Shown piece by piece: positions 22,898-31,588 of a stretch of 64,000 bases of DNA. Each line of letters opens with the position of its first letter. Position 1 is the first letter of the stretch. Source of the DNA: Ignavibacteria bacterium (GTDB lineage Bacteria > Bacteroidota > Ignavibacteria > Tepidaquicellales > OLB5); assembly GCA_020852705.1 (NCBI GenBank), contig JADZAP010000032.1, positions 1 to 64,000 of the forward strand, written 5' to 3'. The notes below the pieces were generated by a model. The model was given only the letters and a program-made list of their open reading frames with translations, searched no databases and was not told where the DNA came from. Both the position numbers and the translations under genes were made by a program.

Positions 22898-25039
22898 TTA
22901 ATTTTCTTCTGAAAATGTTATTGATTCAATCTTGTCGCCAATCTGTATCCTGTCAACTGCTTCAGTACCTGCAATTACTTTTCCAAAAACTGTATATTTA
23001 CCATCCAAATGCGGCTGCGCCGAGTGTGTTAAAAAAAACTGGCTTCCTTCAGTATCTTTCCCGCTGGAAGCCATTCCAAGTGTATATTCATCAAATGGCA
23101 TCGGAGAAAATTCACTTCGTATTGTGTACCCGGGACCTCCGAAGCCCGTTCCGGTCGGGTCTCCGCCCTGTATTACAAAATTTGGCACAACGCGGTGAAA
23201 TTCTGTATTATTATAAAATCCGCTTTCAGAAAGCTTAATAAAATTTTGTACGGTAAAGGGTGCTATCTTTGTGTAAAGCTCAATTTTAATTTCACCTTTA
23301 CTTGTTTTGATTAAAGCAAATTTTTTATAGTTAAGGTTATCTATAAAATTCCAATCGTGATCAAGTCTGTATCTTGAAGCAGTTATTTTGCTTGTTAAAT
23401 CTTCTCCTGAAATATTCTTAAGAGCATCTGCAGATGCTTTTGCAATATCGTAATCATCTGATGAAATATTATTCGTCAGTATTTCGGCTGCGGGTTCATA
23501 TTTCATTTTGTCCCATAAAGCTATATACATCAGCATAACATCTTTATCCTTTGGAAGTTTAAAATCAGAAAAATCAAACATCATAATCCTGCAGGTTTCT
23601 TCCCGGTATTCAATAAAAAGCGAATCCTGAAGACTGCTTAAACAAATATCCGTCAGCGGAGCATCTTTTGATGATGCAAATTCAGAATATATGAGTCTTA
23701 TTATATTTCTGTTCTCGTTATCCATTTTATCATCAAGCTCTGATAATGTACCTGCAAATGCTCTGTATAACTTTGCAAGATCATTTGAACCTATCATTGA
23801 GCCATCTTTATTGGGATGAATTGAGTTATACTTTTGCACATCATCGCTAATTGTTTGACGCAGCTCTTTATATACTAACGGGTCGTTCATATATTCAAAT
23901 GCTGAAACAGCAGCTGATTTTAAGTCGTAATTATTAGTTGACTTTAAAAATGACATCAAATCATTTTTAGCTTCATCTTTAAATATCTTTCCGTATGTTT
24001 TAATGACTTCTGCCTGTATATTCCATGCACCTTTAAATGACGATGATATTAAGAATAATAATTTTTCTTTGACTTTTACTAATATAGGGTTTTTTGTATC
24101 TGCATCTGCAAACAATCTTCCAAGTGATTGCAGGCAAACTATTGATACATGCGTGCTGTTATCCTGCTCAGCTTGCTGAATTAACACGTTTACAAGTTTT
24201 TCAGTTAAAGGTGAGTTTATATGAGGTAAAGTACTTCCTAACGCACTTACAATATTTACTCTTACTCTCCAGTCATTTTCTTGGTTAAGCTCATTTAAAA
24301 GTAATTCAGTAAATGATGTATCCTGCAATTTTCCAAGTGCTGAAAAAGCCCACATTCTGGTTTCTGCATTCGGGTCGTGTGCTAAACAAATTTTTAGAAG
24401 AATATCCCTATATGGCTCGAGCAGAATTTTATCTCCCCCCCTGTAAAACGAATATGCTATACCATTTAATGACTTCTCTCCCGAAGGTGATTGATAAAGT
24501 TCTTTTAATACTTTAAATAATTCTTCTTTTCTTATTTTGCGAATTGCATAAAATGCAATTGTATAAGCTTCAAATAATTCATATCCATTATAAGGGGAGT
24601 ATTGCAAAAACTTATCAACTGATGTTTCATCTCCTGTTTTTCCAAGTGCAATTAAGGCTAATGATTTATCTGATAAAGGTTTTGATAAATATTCAATAAG
24701 GTAACTTATCCCTTCTTTGGATCGGATATTCCCCAATAACCATGCAATCAGATGATGCTTATCAATATCTGAATTCAGCAGTTCACCCGCAAGTTTAATT
24801 ATTCCGCTATCCTGCATGCTGCCTAAAGCTATAATTGCCCGTAAATATGTTTTGCTTTCAGCTTCGGTTAAAAATTCTGTGATTTTGTTGATTTGTGAAT
24901 AATCTCGTGAATCCTGAATTTTAAGGATTTGTTTCTCTTCAGATGTAAAGGGTTGTGAAAATGTGTTAAATGCCCAAATATATGAAATGAAAATTATGAT
25001 TCTTGAAAAAATAAGTACTTTATTATTTCTTTTTAACAT
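22898..25039 (-). CDS. HEAT-repeat protein with C-terminal cyclophilin domain
   Basis: Exported 713-residue protein. A signal peptide covers about 1-29. Residues about 35-545 are a run of alpha-helical HEAT-like repeats (for example ALGKLQDTSFTELLLNEL, ALGSTLPHINSPLTEKLV). Residues about 567-710 are a cyclophilin-type peptidyl-prolyl isomerase with FHRVVPNFVIQGGDPTGTG and GSQFFLTHSAQPHLDGKYTV, including the Arg and Phe of the active site. The likely job is folding or holding exported proteins in the periplasm. The fusion is larger than the usual stand-alone cyclophilin. It overlaps the upstream gene by 17 bases and is followed closely by the GNAT gene. Confidence 0.9.
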   Translation of the reverse strand: MLKRNNKVLIFSRIIIFISYIWAFNTFSQPFTSEEKQILKIQDSRDYSQINKITEFLTEAESKTYLRAIIALGSMQDSGIIKLAGELLNSDIDKHHLIAWLLGNIRSKEGISYLIEYLSKPLSDKSLALIALGKTGDETSVDKFLQYSPYNGYELFEAYTIAFYAIRKIRKEELFKVLKELYQSPSGEKSLNGIAYSFYRGGDKILLEPYRDILLKICLAHDPNAETRMWAFSALGKLQDTSFTELLLNELNQENDWRVRVNIVSALGSTLPHINSPLTEKLVNVLIQQAEQDNSTHVSIVCLQSLGRLFADADTKNPILVKVKEKLLFLISSSFKGAWNIQAEVIKTYGKIFKDEAKNDLMSFLKSTNNYDLKSAAVSAFEYMNDPLVYKELRQTISDDVQKYNSIHPNKDGSMIGSNDLAKLYRAFAGTLSELDDKMDNENRNIIRLIYSEFASSKDAPLTDICLSSLQDSLFIEYREETCRIMMFDFSDFKLPKDKDVMLMYIALWDKMKYEPAAEILTNNISSDDYDIAKASADALKNISGEDLTSKITASRYRLDHDWNFIDNLNYKKFALIKTSKGEIKIELYTKIAPFTVQNFIKLSESGFYNNTEFHRVVPNFVIQGGDPTGTGFGGPGYTIRSEFSPMPFDEYTLGMASSGKDTEGSQFFLTHSAQPHLDGKYTVFGKVIAGTEAVDRIQIGDKIESITFSEEN

Positions 25040-26348
25040 CAGTTTTCTTTTTTGTTCCCGGCTTATTATTTGTTGAGTTCTTAATATTACTTTTCTTTAA
25101 ATCAGTCTTCTTTACTTTATTTTTTTTCTCTTCTTCCTTTTGTTTTTGTTCTTTTAATTTTTGTTCTTTCAGCTTTTCCTCTTTCTCTTTTTGCTGTTTT
25201 TCTAATGCATCCTTTCTTGAAACATATTCGCTGTAATTGCAGAATTTATATCCCAATTTTTTTAAATAAAGTATTTTGTCATAAAAACCTGTAAAATCTT
25301 CGCTTGTTACATTTACAGTACTTACAATACTTTTTGCAAGTTTACCCTTTGTAATGATGTTTTTAGCCATCATATTAAACTTATCTTTTGAATCTTTTTC
25401 AGCTGCCGTAAGCAATACTGTTAAACTGCTTTCCGGTAGAATACGAATTTTGTAATTAGTCAGCTGCAATGTAACAGAATTTATTGTTTTTGCGGGTATA
25501 TCCTGATCTTTTAAACTTAGTAATACTGTTGTTACAGTTGGAAAATCAACAGTAAAGTTTTTTACCCGCTCAAGTATTGCTTTATCATCCATAGATGCAT
25601 TAAAATCTGTTTCATAATTATCTTTATTGCCAATTGTCAGATTAATAATTACATCCTTTTTACCGTGAAGAAGTTTATTCTGAAGATTAATATCATCAAG
25701 GTTTCGCGGAAATACAAAACTGAATTCATTTTTACTTAATAACAGATTATCAATTTCCTCCGGAGTATATTCGTTTATATTGTTAATTATAATACATATT
25801 TGTGCACTTTCTCTGCTTACTTTATCTGAATGCTCTATGTTTATCTTGGCTAATGGTAAACTTCCTGTAAGTGTATCTGTGTTTGTTATCTGAATGGTAA
25901 TATCCTTGGTTGTAATATCTTCATTAACCTGTGATGTTAAACCTAGTGATGTGATATATGAATTTATATCAGCATTTACTTCTATTGATGTAAGATCCGT
26001 AGGAATAAGAACATTTTTAACAAATAGCTCAGTTTCTTTTTTTGTGGAACTTGCTTTAATATTCTTATCCGTTTGAAATGTTGTTATCCATTCATCTGTT
26101 AGTCCGAAATTATGCAAAACAGAATCTATTCCGGGTGATAGCAATATTGAAATCTGCTCTTTGCTCAATTTTTGTTCCTGTATATTTACATCTTTTGTTT
26201 CTTTTTTCTCAGATGGGCTATCGGAGTTTTCATTATTAAGGATAAATTTTGATATTAAAAGTATAGCTGCAATTATAAGCAATGAAATTGCAAAAATTGT
26301 TCTGTTTCGGAACGATTTAAAGAAATGAAGTATTTTAGATATTACCAA
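25023..26348 (-). CDS. Membrane-anchored protein, possible degenerate YibQ-type deacetylase
   Basis: Protein of 441 residues with a TTG start, one N-terminal membrane helix (17-37) and a very Lys/Glu-rich tail (about 385-441) that ends KKKTDVKKK. The middle has the order of strands of the divergent polysaccharide deacetylase family (YibQ): a hydrophobic strand then a turn at QICIIINNINEY (183-194), FSFVFPRNLDD, and a later strand DVIINLTIG. The family's Asp-Asp at the first site is replaced by Asn-Asn and the His strand lacks His, so it is probably catalytically dead. This assignment is an inference from pattern. The next gene overlaps it by 17 bases. Confidence 0.65.
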   Translation of the reverse strand: MVISKILHFFKSFRNRTIFAISLLIIAAILLISKFILNNENSDSPSEKKETKDVNIQEQKLSKEQISILLSPGIDSVLHNFGLTDEWITTFQTDKNIKASSTKKETELFVKNVLIPTDLTSIEVNADINSYITSLGLTSQVNEDITTKDITIQITNTDTLTGSLPLAKINIEHSDKVSRESAQICIIINNINEYTPEEIDNLLLSKNEFSFVFPRNLDDINLQNKLLHGKKDVIINLTIGNKDNYETDFNASMDDKAILERVKNFTVDFPTVTTVLLSLKDQDIPAKTINSVTLQLTNYKIRILPESSLTVLLTAAEKDSKDKFNMMAKNIITKGKLAKSIVSTVNVTSEDFTGFYDKILYLKKLGYKFCNYSEYVSRKDALEKQQKEKEEKLKEQKLKEQKQKEEEKKNKVKKTDLKKSNIKNSTNNKPGTKKKTDVKKK

Positions 26349-26479
26349 TTAATTAACTGAATTTACTACTGTTTGTTGAAAAAACAATCAGTTTTATATC
26401 ACTAAAAATATTTATATTTTATATTTATTACTACGTAATTTTAAATATATATCAATTTTTCAAAGGAGATAATAACATC

Positions 26480-27193
26480 ATGGAACCATTACCTGTTATG
26501 CAGGATTCTTACACCGGTGCTCAAGAGCATTCAAGAACATTTATCCTGAAAGTTTATTTATGGATGACTGCCGGTCTTTTTATAACTGCATGCGTTTCTG
26601 CAGCACCTTTTATTTTGCTGAGTGAAACACAATTCTACAATCTGATTTCTGAATACATCTTTGTTTTTTATGGGTTATTGATATTTGAATTCTTAATTGT
26701 GTTTGGACTTTCTTATGCTATAAATAAAATCCCTGCTATACTTGGATTGCTTGTATTCCTATTTTATTCTATGCTTAACGGTATAACACTTTCACCAATT
26801 TTTTTAATGTACACAGGTACATCAATTTTTGCCACATTTCTTATTTGTGCAATGATGTTTGGCGGAACAAGCATACTTGGATTCATTACTAAAATGGATC
26901 TCACAAAATTTGGTGCTTATTTAACTATGGCACTCATTGGCTTAATTGTTGCTATGGTTGTAAATATATTTCTAAACAGCTCTATTATGAGCTGGATAAT
27001 TTCACTTATTGGTGTATTTTTATTTGTTGGACTGACAGCATACGATACTCAAAAAATAAAAAATATGTCCGGAAGCATTGATTCCTCAAGCGAGGATGGA
27101 AAAAAAGCATCTATTATGGGAGCGTTAACTCTTTATCTGGATTTTATTAATCTTTTTCTTTTCCTTTTGCGTTTACTTGGCAGAAGGAGTTGA
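26480..27193 (+). CDS. Bax inhibitor-1/YccA family membrane protein
   Basis: Protein of 237 residues with seven hydrophobic segments, the family hallmark. The pattern KVYLWMTAGLFITACVSA at the first membrane segment and the C-terminal block LFVGLTAYDTQKIKNMSG, with conserved Asp in the sixth loop, match the BI-1/YccA family (pH-sensitive calcium leak channels or stress proteins). A strong Shine-Dalgarno AAAGGAG lies upstream of the ATG. It is divergent from the YibQ-like operon, so the 131-base gap between them holds two promoters. Confidence 0.92.
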   Translation: MEPLPVMQDSYTGAQEHSRTFILKVYLWMTAGLFITACVSAAPFILLSETQFYNLISEYIFVFYGLLIFEFLIVFGLSYAINKIPAILGLLVFLFYSMLNGITLSPIFLMYTGTSIFATFLICAMMFGGTSILGFITKMDLTKFGAYLTMALIGLIVAMVVNIFLNSSIMSWIISLIGVFLFVGLTAYDTQKIKNMSGSIDSSSEDGKKASIMGALTLYLDFINLFLFLLRLLGRRS

Positions 27194-27273
27194 TTTTTCT
27201 TTTTATTATATTAATTAATTTTTTTTTAATTTTCTATTGAGCAGTATTTTTCTTAACTAATTTTATTCTATTT

Positions 27274-28713
27274 ATGAAAAGAGTTCATTTGTTCTTTTTG
27301 CTTTTTGCTGTAACCTTATGCGTAAAAATTTACCCGCAGGTAAATTTTGTAAACGCATTTCCAAACCTTTCTTTTTCATCTCCCATTTTTCTTACTCATT
27401 CAGGTGATGGGACAAACAGGATCTTTGTTGTTCAGCAGCGCGGACTTATCAAGGTTTTTCCAAATGATTCAACTGCTTCAAGTTCACAAACTTTCCTTAA
27501 TGTTACAAATCTGGTAAGTCAGTCTGGCAATGAAAGGGGACTGCTTGGGTTAGCTTTTCATCCGCAATATTCATCAAACAGATACTTTTTTATTTATTAC
27601 ACCAGAAGCAGTGACGGGGCATTAAGAATTTCACGCTTTACTACAATGTCCGGAAACCCAAATAAAGCAGACTCTCTTAGTGAACTGAACATGCTTACAA
27701 TTGCTCATCCAACTTACAGCAATCATAATGGCGGCTGCCTGATGTTCGGTGCTGATGGATATCTTTATATGGGTACAGGTGATGGAGGTTCAGGCGGTGA
27801 CCCAAATAACAATGCACAAAATGTAAATGTATTGCTTGGAAAGATATTGAGAATTGATATTAATACCCCAAATGGTGGTAACAATTACAGCATTCCACCC
27901 TCTAATCCGTTTTCAGGCGGGGGAGGTGCTCCGGAAATATTTACTTGGGGAATGAGAAATCCATGGCGTTTTTCACGCGACCCTGTTACCGGTACTATCT
28001 TCTGCGGTGATGTTGGACAGGATTCATGGGAAGAAGTTGATACTTTATCTGTTGGCAAAAATTACGGGTGGAGATGCTATGAAGGTAATCACCCCTACAA
28101 TACTTCCGGCTGCCTGCCGATTAACAATTTTACATTTCCAATTACTGAATATGCAAATGCAGGCAGTGATATTTCTATTACAGGAGGATATGTTTACCGC
28201 GGCTCAAGGGTGCCGTGGCTTGTTGGCAGATATATCTACGCTGATTATGGAAGCAGAAAAGTTTGGAAACTTCTGCTCTCAGGAGGTGTTGTTTCAGATA
28301 ATTCAATTATCGGTGTATCACCAACAGGTGTTCCTTCTTTCGGCGTTGATCAGAATAATGAATTATACATTGTCGGATCAAACGGCACTATTTATAAGCT
28401 GCAGGATGCAGCTATTGGTTTAAACAATAACCAAAATCAGCTTCCTGCCGGATTTTCTCTTGAACAGAATTATCCCAATCCATTCAATCCCGTAACTAAA
28501 ATTTATTATAACGTTGGTGAATCAAGTAATATTATTCTCTCTGTTTATGATGTAAAGGGAAGTGAAGTAAGTATTTTGGTAAATGAAACCAAACAACCCG
28601 GAAGATATTCAGCAGAGTTCAATGCATCTGGTTTGCCAAGCGGAGTTTATTTCTATAAAATCACAGTTAACGGTACACAAAATGACGAAAAAAAGATGGT
28701 GCTGATTAAATGA
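27274..28713 (+). CDS. T9SS cargo: PQQ-dependent sugar dehydrogenase-like beta-propeller
   Basis: Secreted 479-residue protein with signal peptide (1-21, ending IYPQ). The glucose/sorbosone dehydrogenase propeller (about 25-375) shows NERGLLGLAFHPQY, the catalytic-site region with NHNGGCLMFGADGYLY, GTGDGGSGGDPNNNAQN and GMRNPWRFSRDP, as in soluble aldose sugar dehydrogenases that use PQQ and calcium. The sorting domain signature is at 399-406. It probably oxidises sugars at the cell surface, but many paralogues are of unknown substrate. A strong terminator follows 18 bases after the stop. Confidence 0.9.
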   Translation: MKRVHLFFLLFAVTLCVKIYPQVNFVNAFPNLSFSSPIFLTHSGDGTNRIFVVQQRGLIKVFPNDSTASSSQTFLNVTNLVSQSGNERGLLGLAFHPQYSSNRYFFIYYTRSSDGALRISRFTTMSGNPNKADSLSELNMLTIAHPTYSNHNGGCLMFGADGYLYMGTGDGGSGGDPNNNAQNVNVLLGKILRIDINTPNGGNNYSIPPSNPFSGGGGAPEIFTWGMRNPWRFSRDPVTGTIFCGDVGQDSWEEVDTLSVGKNYGWRCYEGNHPYNTSGCLPINNFTFPITEYANAGSDISITGGYVYRGSRVPWLVGRYIYADYGSRKVWKLLLSGGVVSDNSIIGVSPTGVPSFGVDQNNELYIVGSNGTIYKLQDAAIGLNNNQNQLPAGFSLEQNYPNPFNPVTKIYYNVGESSNIILSVYDVKGSEVSILVNETKQPGRYSAEFNASGLPSGVYFYKITVNGTQNDEKKMVLIK

Positions 28714-28731
28714 TTTTTTAAATTTTTTTAC

Positions 28732-28765
28732 AAAGCCTGCCTCTTTTTTTTGGCAGGCTTTTTTA
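28732..28765 (+). terminator. Terminator before metG
   Basis: A 10-bp stem (AAAGCCTGCC with GGCAGGCTTT) with a 10-base loop, followed by a T-run. It ends the sugar dehydrogenase transcript and rules out starts of metG inside it. Confidence 0.9.
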
Positions 28766-28794
28766 TTTTATTTTGGGTATTTTTGTTGATTATT

Positions 28795-30456
28795 ATGGAA
28801 AATTCAGAAAAATTTAAACGGATTCTGGTTACTTCTGCACTAACTTATGCCAACGGTGAAACACATTTAGGGCATATTGCAGGTTCAATTCTGCCTGCTG
28901 ATATGTATGTCAGGTATTGCCGGCTTTCCGGCTATGATGTTATTTATATCTGCGGAAGCGATGAATACGGTACAGCTATTGAAATGTCCGCAATTAAAGA
29001 AGGTATTTCACCAAAAGAAATAATTGATAAATACCACTTCTTAAATAAACAGTCTTACGAGGGTCTTGGTATGTCGTTTGATATTTATTCAAGAACTTCA
29101 ACTGATATCCATAAAAAAAATTCTCAGGATTTCTTTAAGGTTTTATATGATAAAGGTTTGCTTTATCAAAAATCTGAAAAACAGCTTTATTCTGAAAAAG
29201 AAAAACGGTTTCTTGCTGATAGATTTGTCATCGGAACATGTCCAGTTTGCGGATATGAAGAGGCAAGGGGAGATGAATGCGAAAATTGCGGAAGTGCACT
29301 TTCGCCATTAGAATTAAAAAACCCCCGCTCCACTATTACCGGAGATACACCCGTTGTAAAAGAATCAACTCACTATTACTTTCCCTTAAGCAAATATCAG
29401 GATTCACTTGATAAATGGATTATCAGTAAATCTGATTGGAAACCCAATGTAGTAAATTACTGCAAAGGCTGGTTTAAAACCGGCTTGCAGGATAGAGCAA
29501 TTACAAGAGATCTTAACTGGGGTGTACCGCTTCCTGTTAATAACAGCGAGGGAAAAGTGATTTACGTTTGGTTTGAAGCACCAATTGGGTATATTTCAAA
29601 CACAATTGAACTTTTCCAAAATTCTAAGAACCCGGATAAATGGAAGGAATATTGGCAGAGCAATGATACTAAACTTGTTCATTTTTTGGGGAAAGATAAT
29701 ATAATTTTCCACGCTATATTCTTTCCCGCTATGCTTATGGCTCACGAAAATTATGTTCTTGCTGAAAATGTGCCTGCAAATGAATTTATGAACCTTGAAG
29801 GAAGCAAGCAGTCAAAAAGTAAAGGGCATGCAATTTATGTTAAAGATGTTCTGGAAAAGTTCAATCCTGATACTATCAGATATACCATTGCAACCAACAT
29901 GCCGGAAAATAAAGATACCGATTTTTACTGGAGCGACCTGCAGGCAAAAAATAATAATGAACTAGGTGCTATATTGGGGAATTTTGTTAACCGGACATTT
30001 GTATTTGCCCAAAAATATTTTGAAGGCACTGTGCCGGAAGCAAATGAATACCTTGAAATTGATAAAAATATTATAAACAGTATAAAATCATACTCTTCAA
30101 GTATTGCATCTTATTATGAAAATTACAAATTTAAGGATGCTGTGAGCGAAACTATGAATCTTGTCAGAGATGCTAACAAGTATTTTAATGATACAGAACC
30201 ATGGAAAGCCATAAAAGATGATAAAGCCAGATGTGCTGTTATAATTAATACCTGCCTTCAGCTTTGCAGAAGTTTTGCAGTATTATTTAATCCTGTTCTG
30301 CCTTTCAGTTCTGAAAAGCTTTTAAGGATGCTGAATATTTCTGAGGAAGCAATTACATGGAAATCAGCTGCTGAGCTTAAACTTAAAGCTGGAAGCAAAC
30401 TGAATAATCCTGAAATTCTTTTCAGAAAAATTGAAGATACAGAAATTGATAAATAA
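28795..30456 (+). CDS. metG: Methionyl-tRNA synthetase
   Basis: Charges tRNA-Met. From ATG 28795 the protein has 553 residues; an in-frame start at 28750 is rejected because it lies in the terminator. The HIGH-type motif is T-H-L-G-H (near residue 18-22) and the KMSKS-type motif is K-Q-S-K-S, with Gln in place of Met. One zinc knuckle pair C-P-V-C (x9) C-E-N-C is present. The anticodon-binding helical domain closes the protein, and there is no Trbp111-like C-terminal domain. folP follows 18 bases later, so they are probably co-transcribed. Confidence 0.95.
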   Translation: MENSEKFKRILVTSALTYANGETHLGHIAGSILPADMYVRYCRLSGYDVIYICGSDEYGTAIEMSAIKEGISPKEIIDKYHFLNKQSYEGLGMSFDIYSRTSTDIHKKNSQDFFKVLYDKGLLYQKSEKQLYSEKEKRFLADRFVIGTCPVCGYEEARGDECENCGSALSPLELKNPRSTITGDTPVVKESTHYYFPLSKYQDSLDKWIISKSDWKPNVVNYCKGWFKTGLQDRAITRDLNWGVPLPVNNSEGKVIYVWFEAPIGYISNTIELFQNSKNPDKWKEYWQSNDTKLVHFLGKDNIIFHAIFFPAMLMAHENYVLAENVPANEFMNLEGSKQSKSKGHAIYVKDVLEKFNPDTIRYTIATNMPENKDTDFYWSDLQAKNNNELGAILGNFVNRTFVFAQKYFEGTVPEANEYLEIDKNIINSIKSYSSSIASYYENYKFKDAVSETMNLVRDANKYFNDTEPWKAIKDDKARCAVIINTCLQLCRSFAVLFNPVLPFSSEKLLRMLNISEEAITWKSAAELKLKAGSKLNNPEILFRKIEDTEIDK

Positions 30457-30474
30457 AAATTGAAATTATATTAA

Positions 30475-31317
30475 ATGAACGATAATTATTCTTATACCTT
30501 CGGTAAAAAGGTTTACGACCTCAGTTCCAGAACTTTTGTAATGGGTGTCCTTAATGTTACGCCCGATTCCTTTAGCGATGGCGGTAAATTTTTTAATACA
30601 GATATAGCTATTGCTCACGGCAAAGCTATGGCTGAGGCAGGAGCTGATTTTATTGACGTTGGTGGTGCTTCTACTAAACCGGGTGCTGAAGAAATTACAG
30701 CTGATGAAGAAATCAAAAGGGTATTACCCGTAATTGAATCACTTGCAAAATCTGTTAATATTCCCATTTCTGTTGATACTTACAGGTCTGTGGTTGCTGC
30801 TGCTGCTTTAAATGCAGGAGCATTGATAGTAAATGATATCAGCGCATTTGGATTTGATACCCGAATGGCTGAAACCATCGCTAATCATAATGCAAGTGCT
30901 GTTGCTATGCATATTAAAGGTACTCCTAAAGATATGCAAATTGATCCGCAATATAATGATGTTGTTGCCGAAGTAATACAGTATTTTGAAAATGCTGCTT
31001 GGAAGGCAAATGTTGCCGGAATTAAACAGGTTATTTTTGATCCCGGCATTGGTTTTGGCAAAACTGTTGAGCATAACCTTAAACTGATAAAAAATTTAAG
31101 CTCATTTAAAAGACTTGATTCACCTATTATGATTGGTATTTCCAGAAAAAGTCTGATAGGAAAAATTTTAAACAACAATGATGTTAATGATAGACTTGAA
31201 GGAACCATAACATTAAACACAATTGCAGTTTTAAATGGTGCACATATTATCCGCGTTCATGATGTAAAAGAAGGTGTAAGAACAGCTAGAATTTTAGATG
31301 CATATAAAAATGTTTAA
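30475..31317 (+). CDS. folP: Dihydropteroate synthase
   Basis: Condenses 6-hydroxymethyl-dihydropterin pyrophosphate with p-aminobenzoate in folate synthesis. The family motifs are GVLNVTPDSFSDGG (22-35), the pterin loop DVGGASTKPGA, SVDTY, NDISAF, DPGIGFGK, and GISRKSLIG. Length 280 fits. The Glu of the usual GGESTRPGA loop is Ala here. A terminator follows, so folP is the last gene of the metG transcript. Confidence 0.96.
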   Translation: MNDNYSYTFGKKVYDLSSRTFVMGVLNVTPDSFSDGGKFFNTDIAIAHGKAMAEAGADFIDVGGASTKPGAEEITADEEIKRVLPVIESLAKSVNIPISVDTYRSVVAAAALNAGALIVNDISAFGFDTRMAETIANHNASAVAMHIKGTPKDMQIDPQYNDVVAEVIQYFENAAWKANVAGIKQVIFDPGIGFGKTVEHNLKLIKNLSSFKRLDSPIMIGISRKSLIGKILNNNDVNDRLEGTITLNTIAVLNGAHIIRVHDVKEGVRTARILDAYKNV

Positions 31318-31344
31318 TTAAATTATTTATAATATTTTTTACTT

Positions 31345-31376
31345 AACCCATCGTTTTTTAGCCGATGGGTTTTTTA
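31345..31376 (+). terminator. Terminator after folP
   Basis: A 9-bp stem (AACCCATCG with CGATGGGTT) and a 9-base loop, then six T. A clear factor-independent terminator. Confidence 0.9.
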
Positions 31377-31588
31377 TTATTAGCACTTACAGTAAAACTA
31401 CTCTAATTACGGCAGTAGTATCAAAATCACTAAAAAAGCTACTAAACACCCTTGCAATGTGAATATTAAAAAATTATGTTTACATAGTTAGTATATATAG
31501 TTAATTGATATAATGACTATATTGAAAATAACTAACTATAATAAGTAGTATATTTCAGTATATAATTCTAATCAGGGGGAGAATTGTT

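Noticed and set aside
22915-23238. Two overlapping plus-strand frames opposite the cyclophilin domain
   Set aside because: They are shadows of a strongly conserved domain on the minus strand.
28750-28794. Upstream start for metG
   Set aside because: It falls inside a strong terminator hairpin and would add a hydrophobic stretch foreign to MetRS.
30808-31220. Minus-strand frames opposite folP
   Set aside because: folP is a full-length conserved gene; the opposite frames have no family features.
31483-31541. AT-rich TAGTTAG and CTAACTA motifs before the propeller gene
   Set aside because: The arms are short and the sequence is very AT-rich, so an operator call is not supported.
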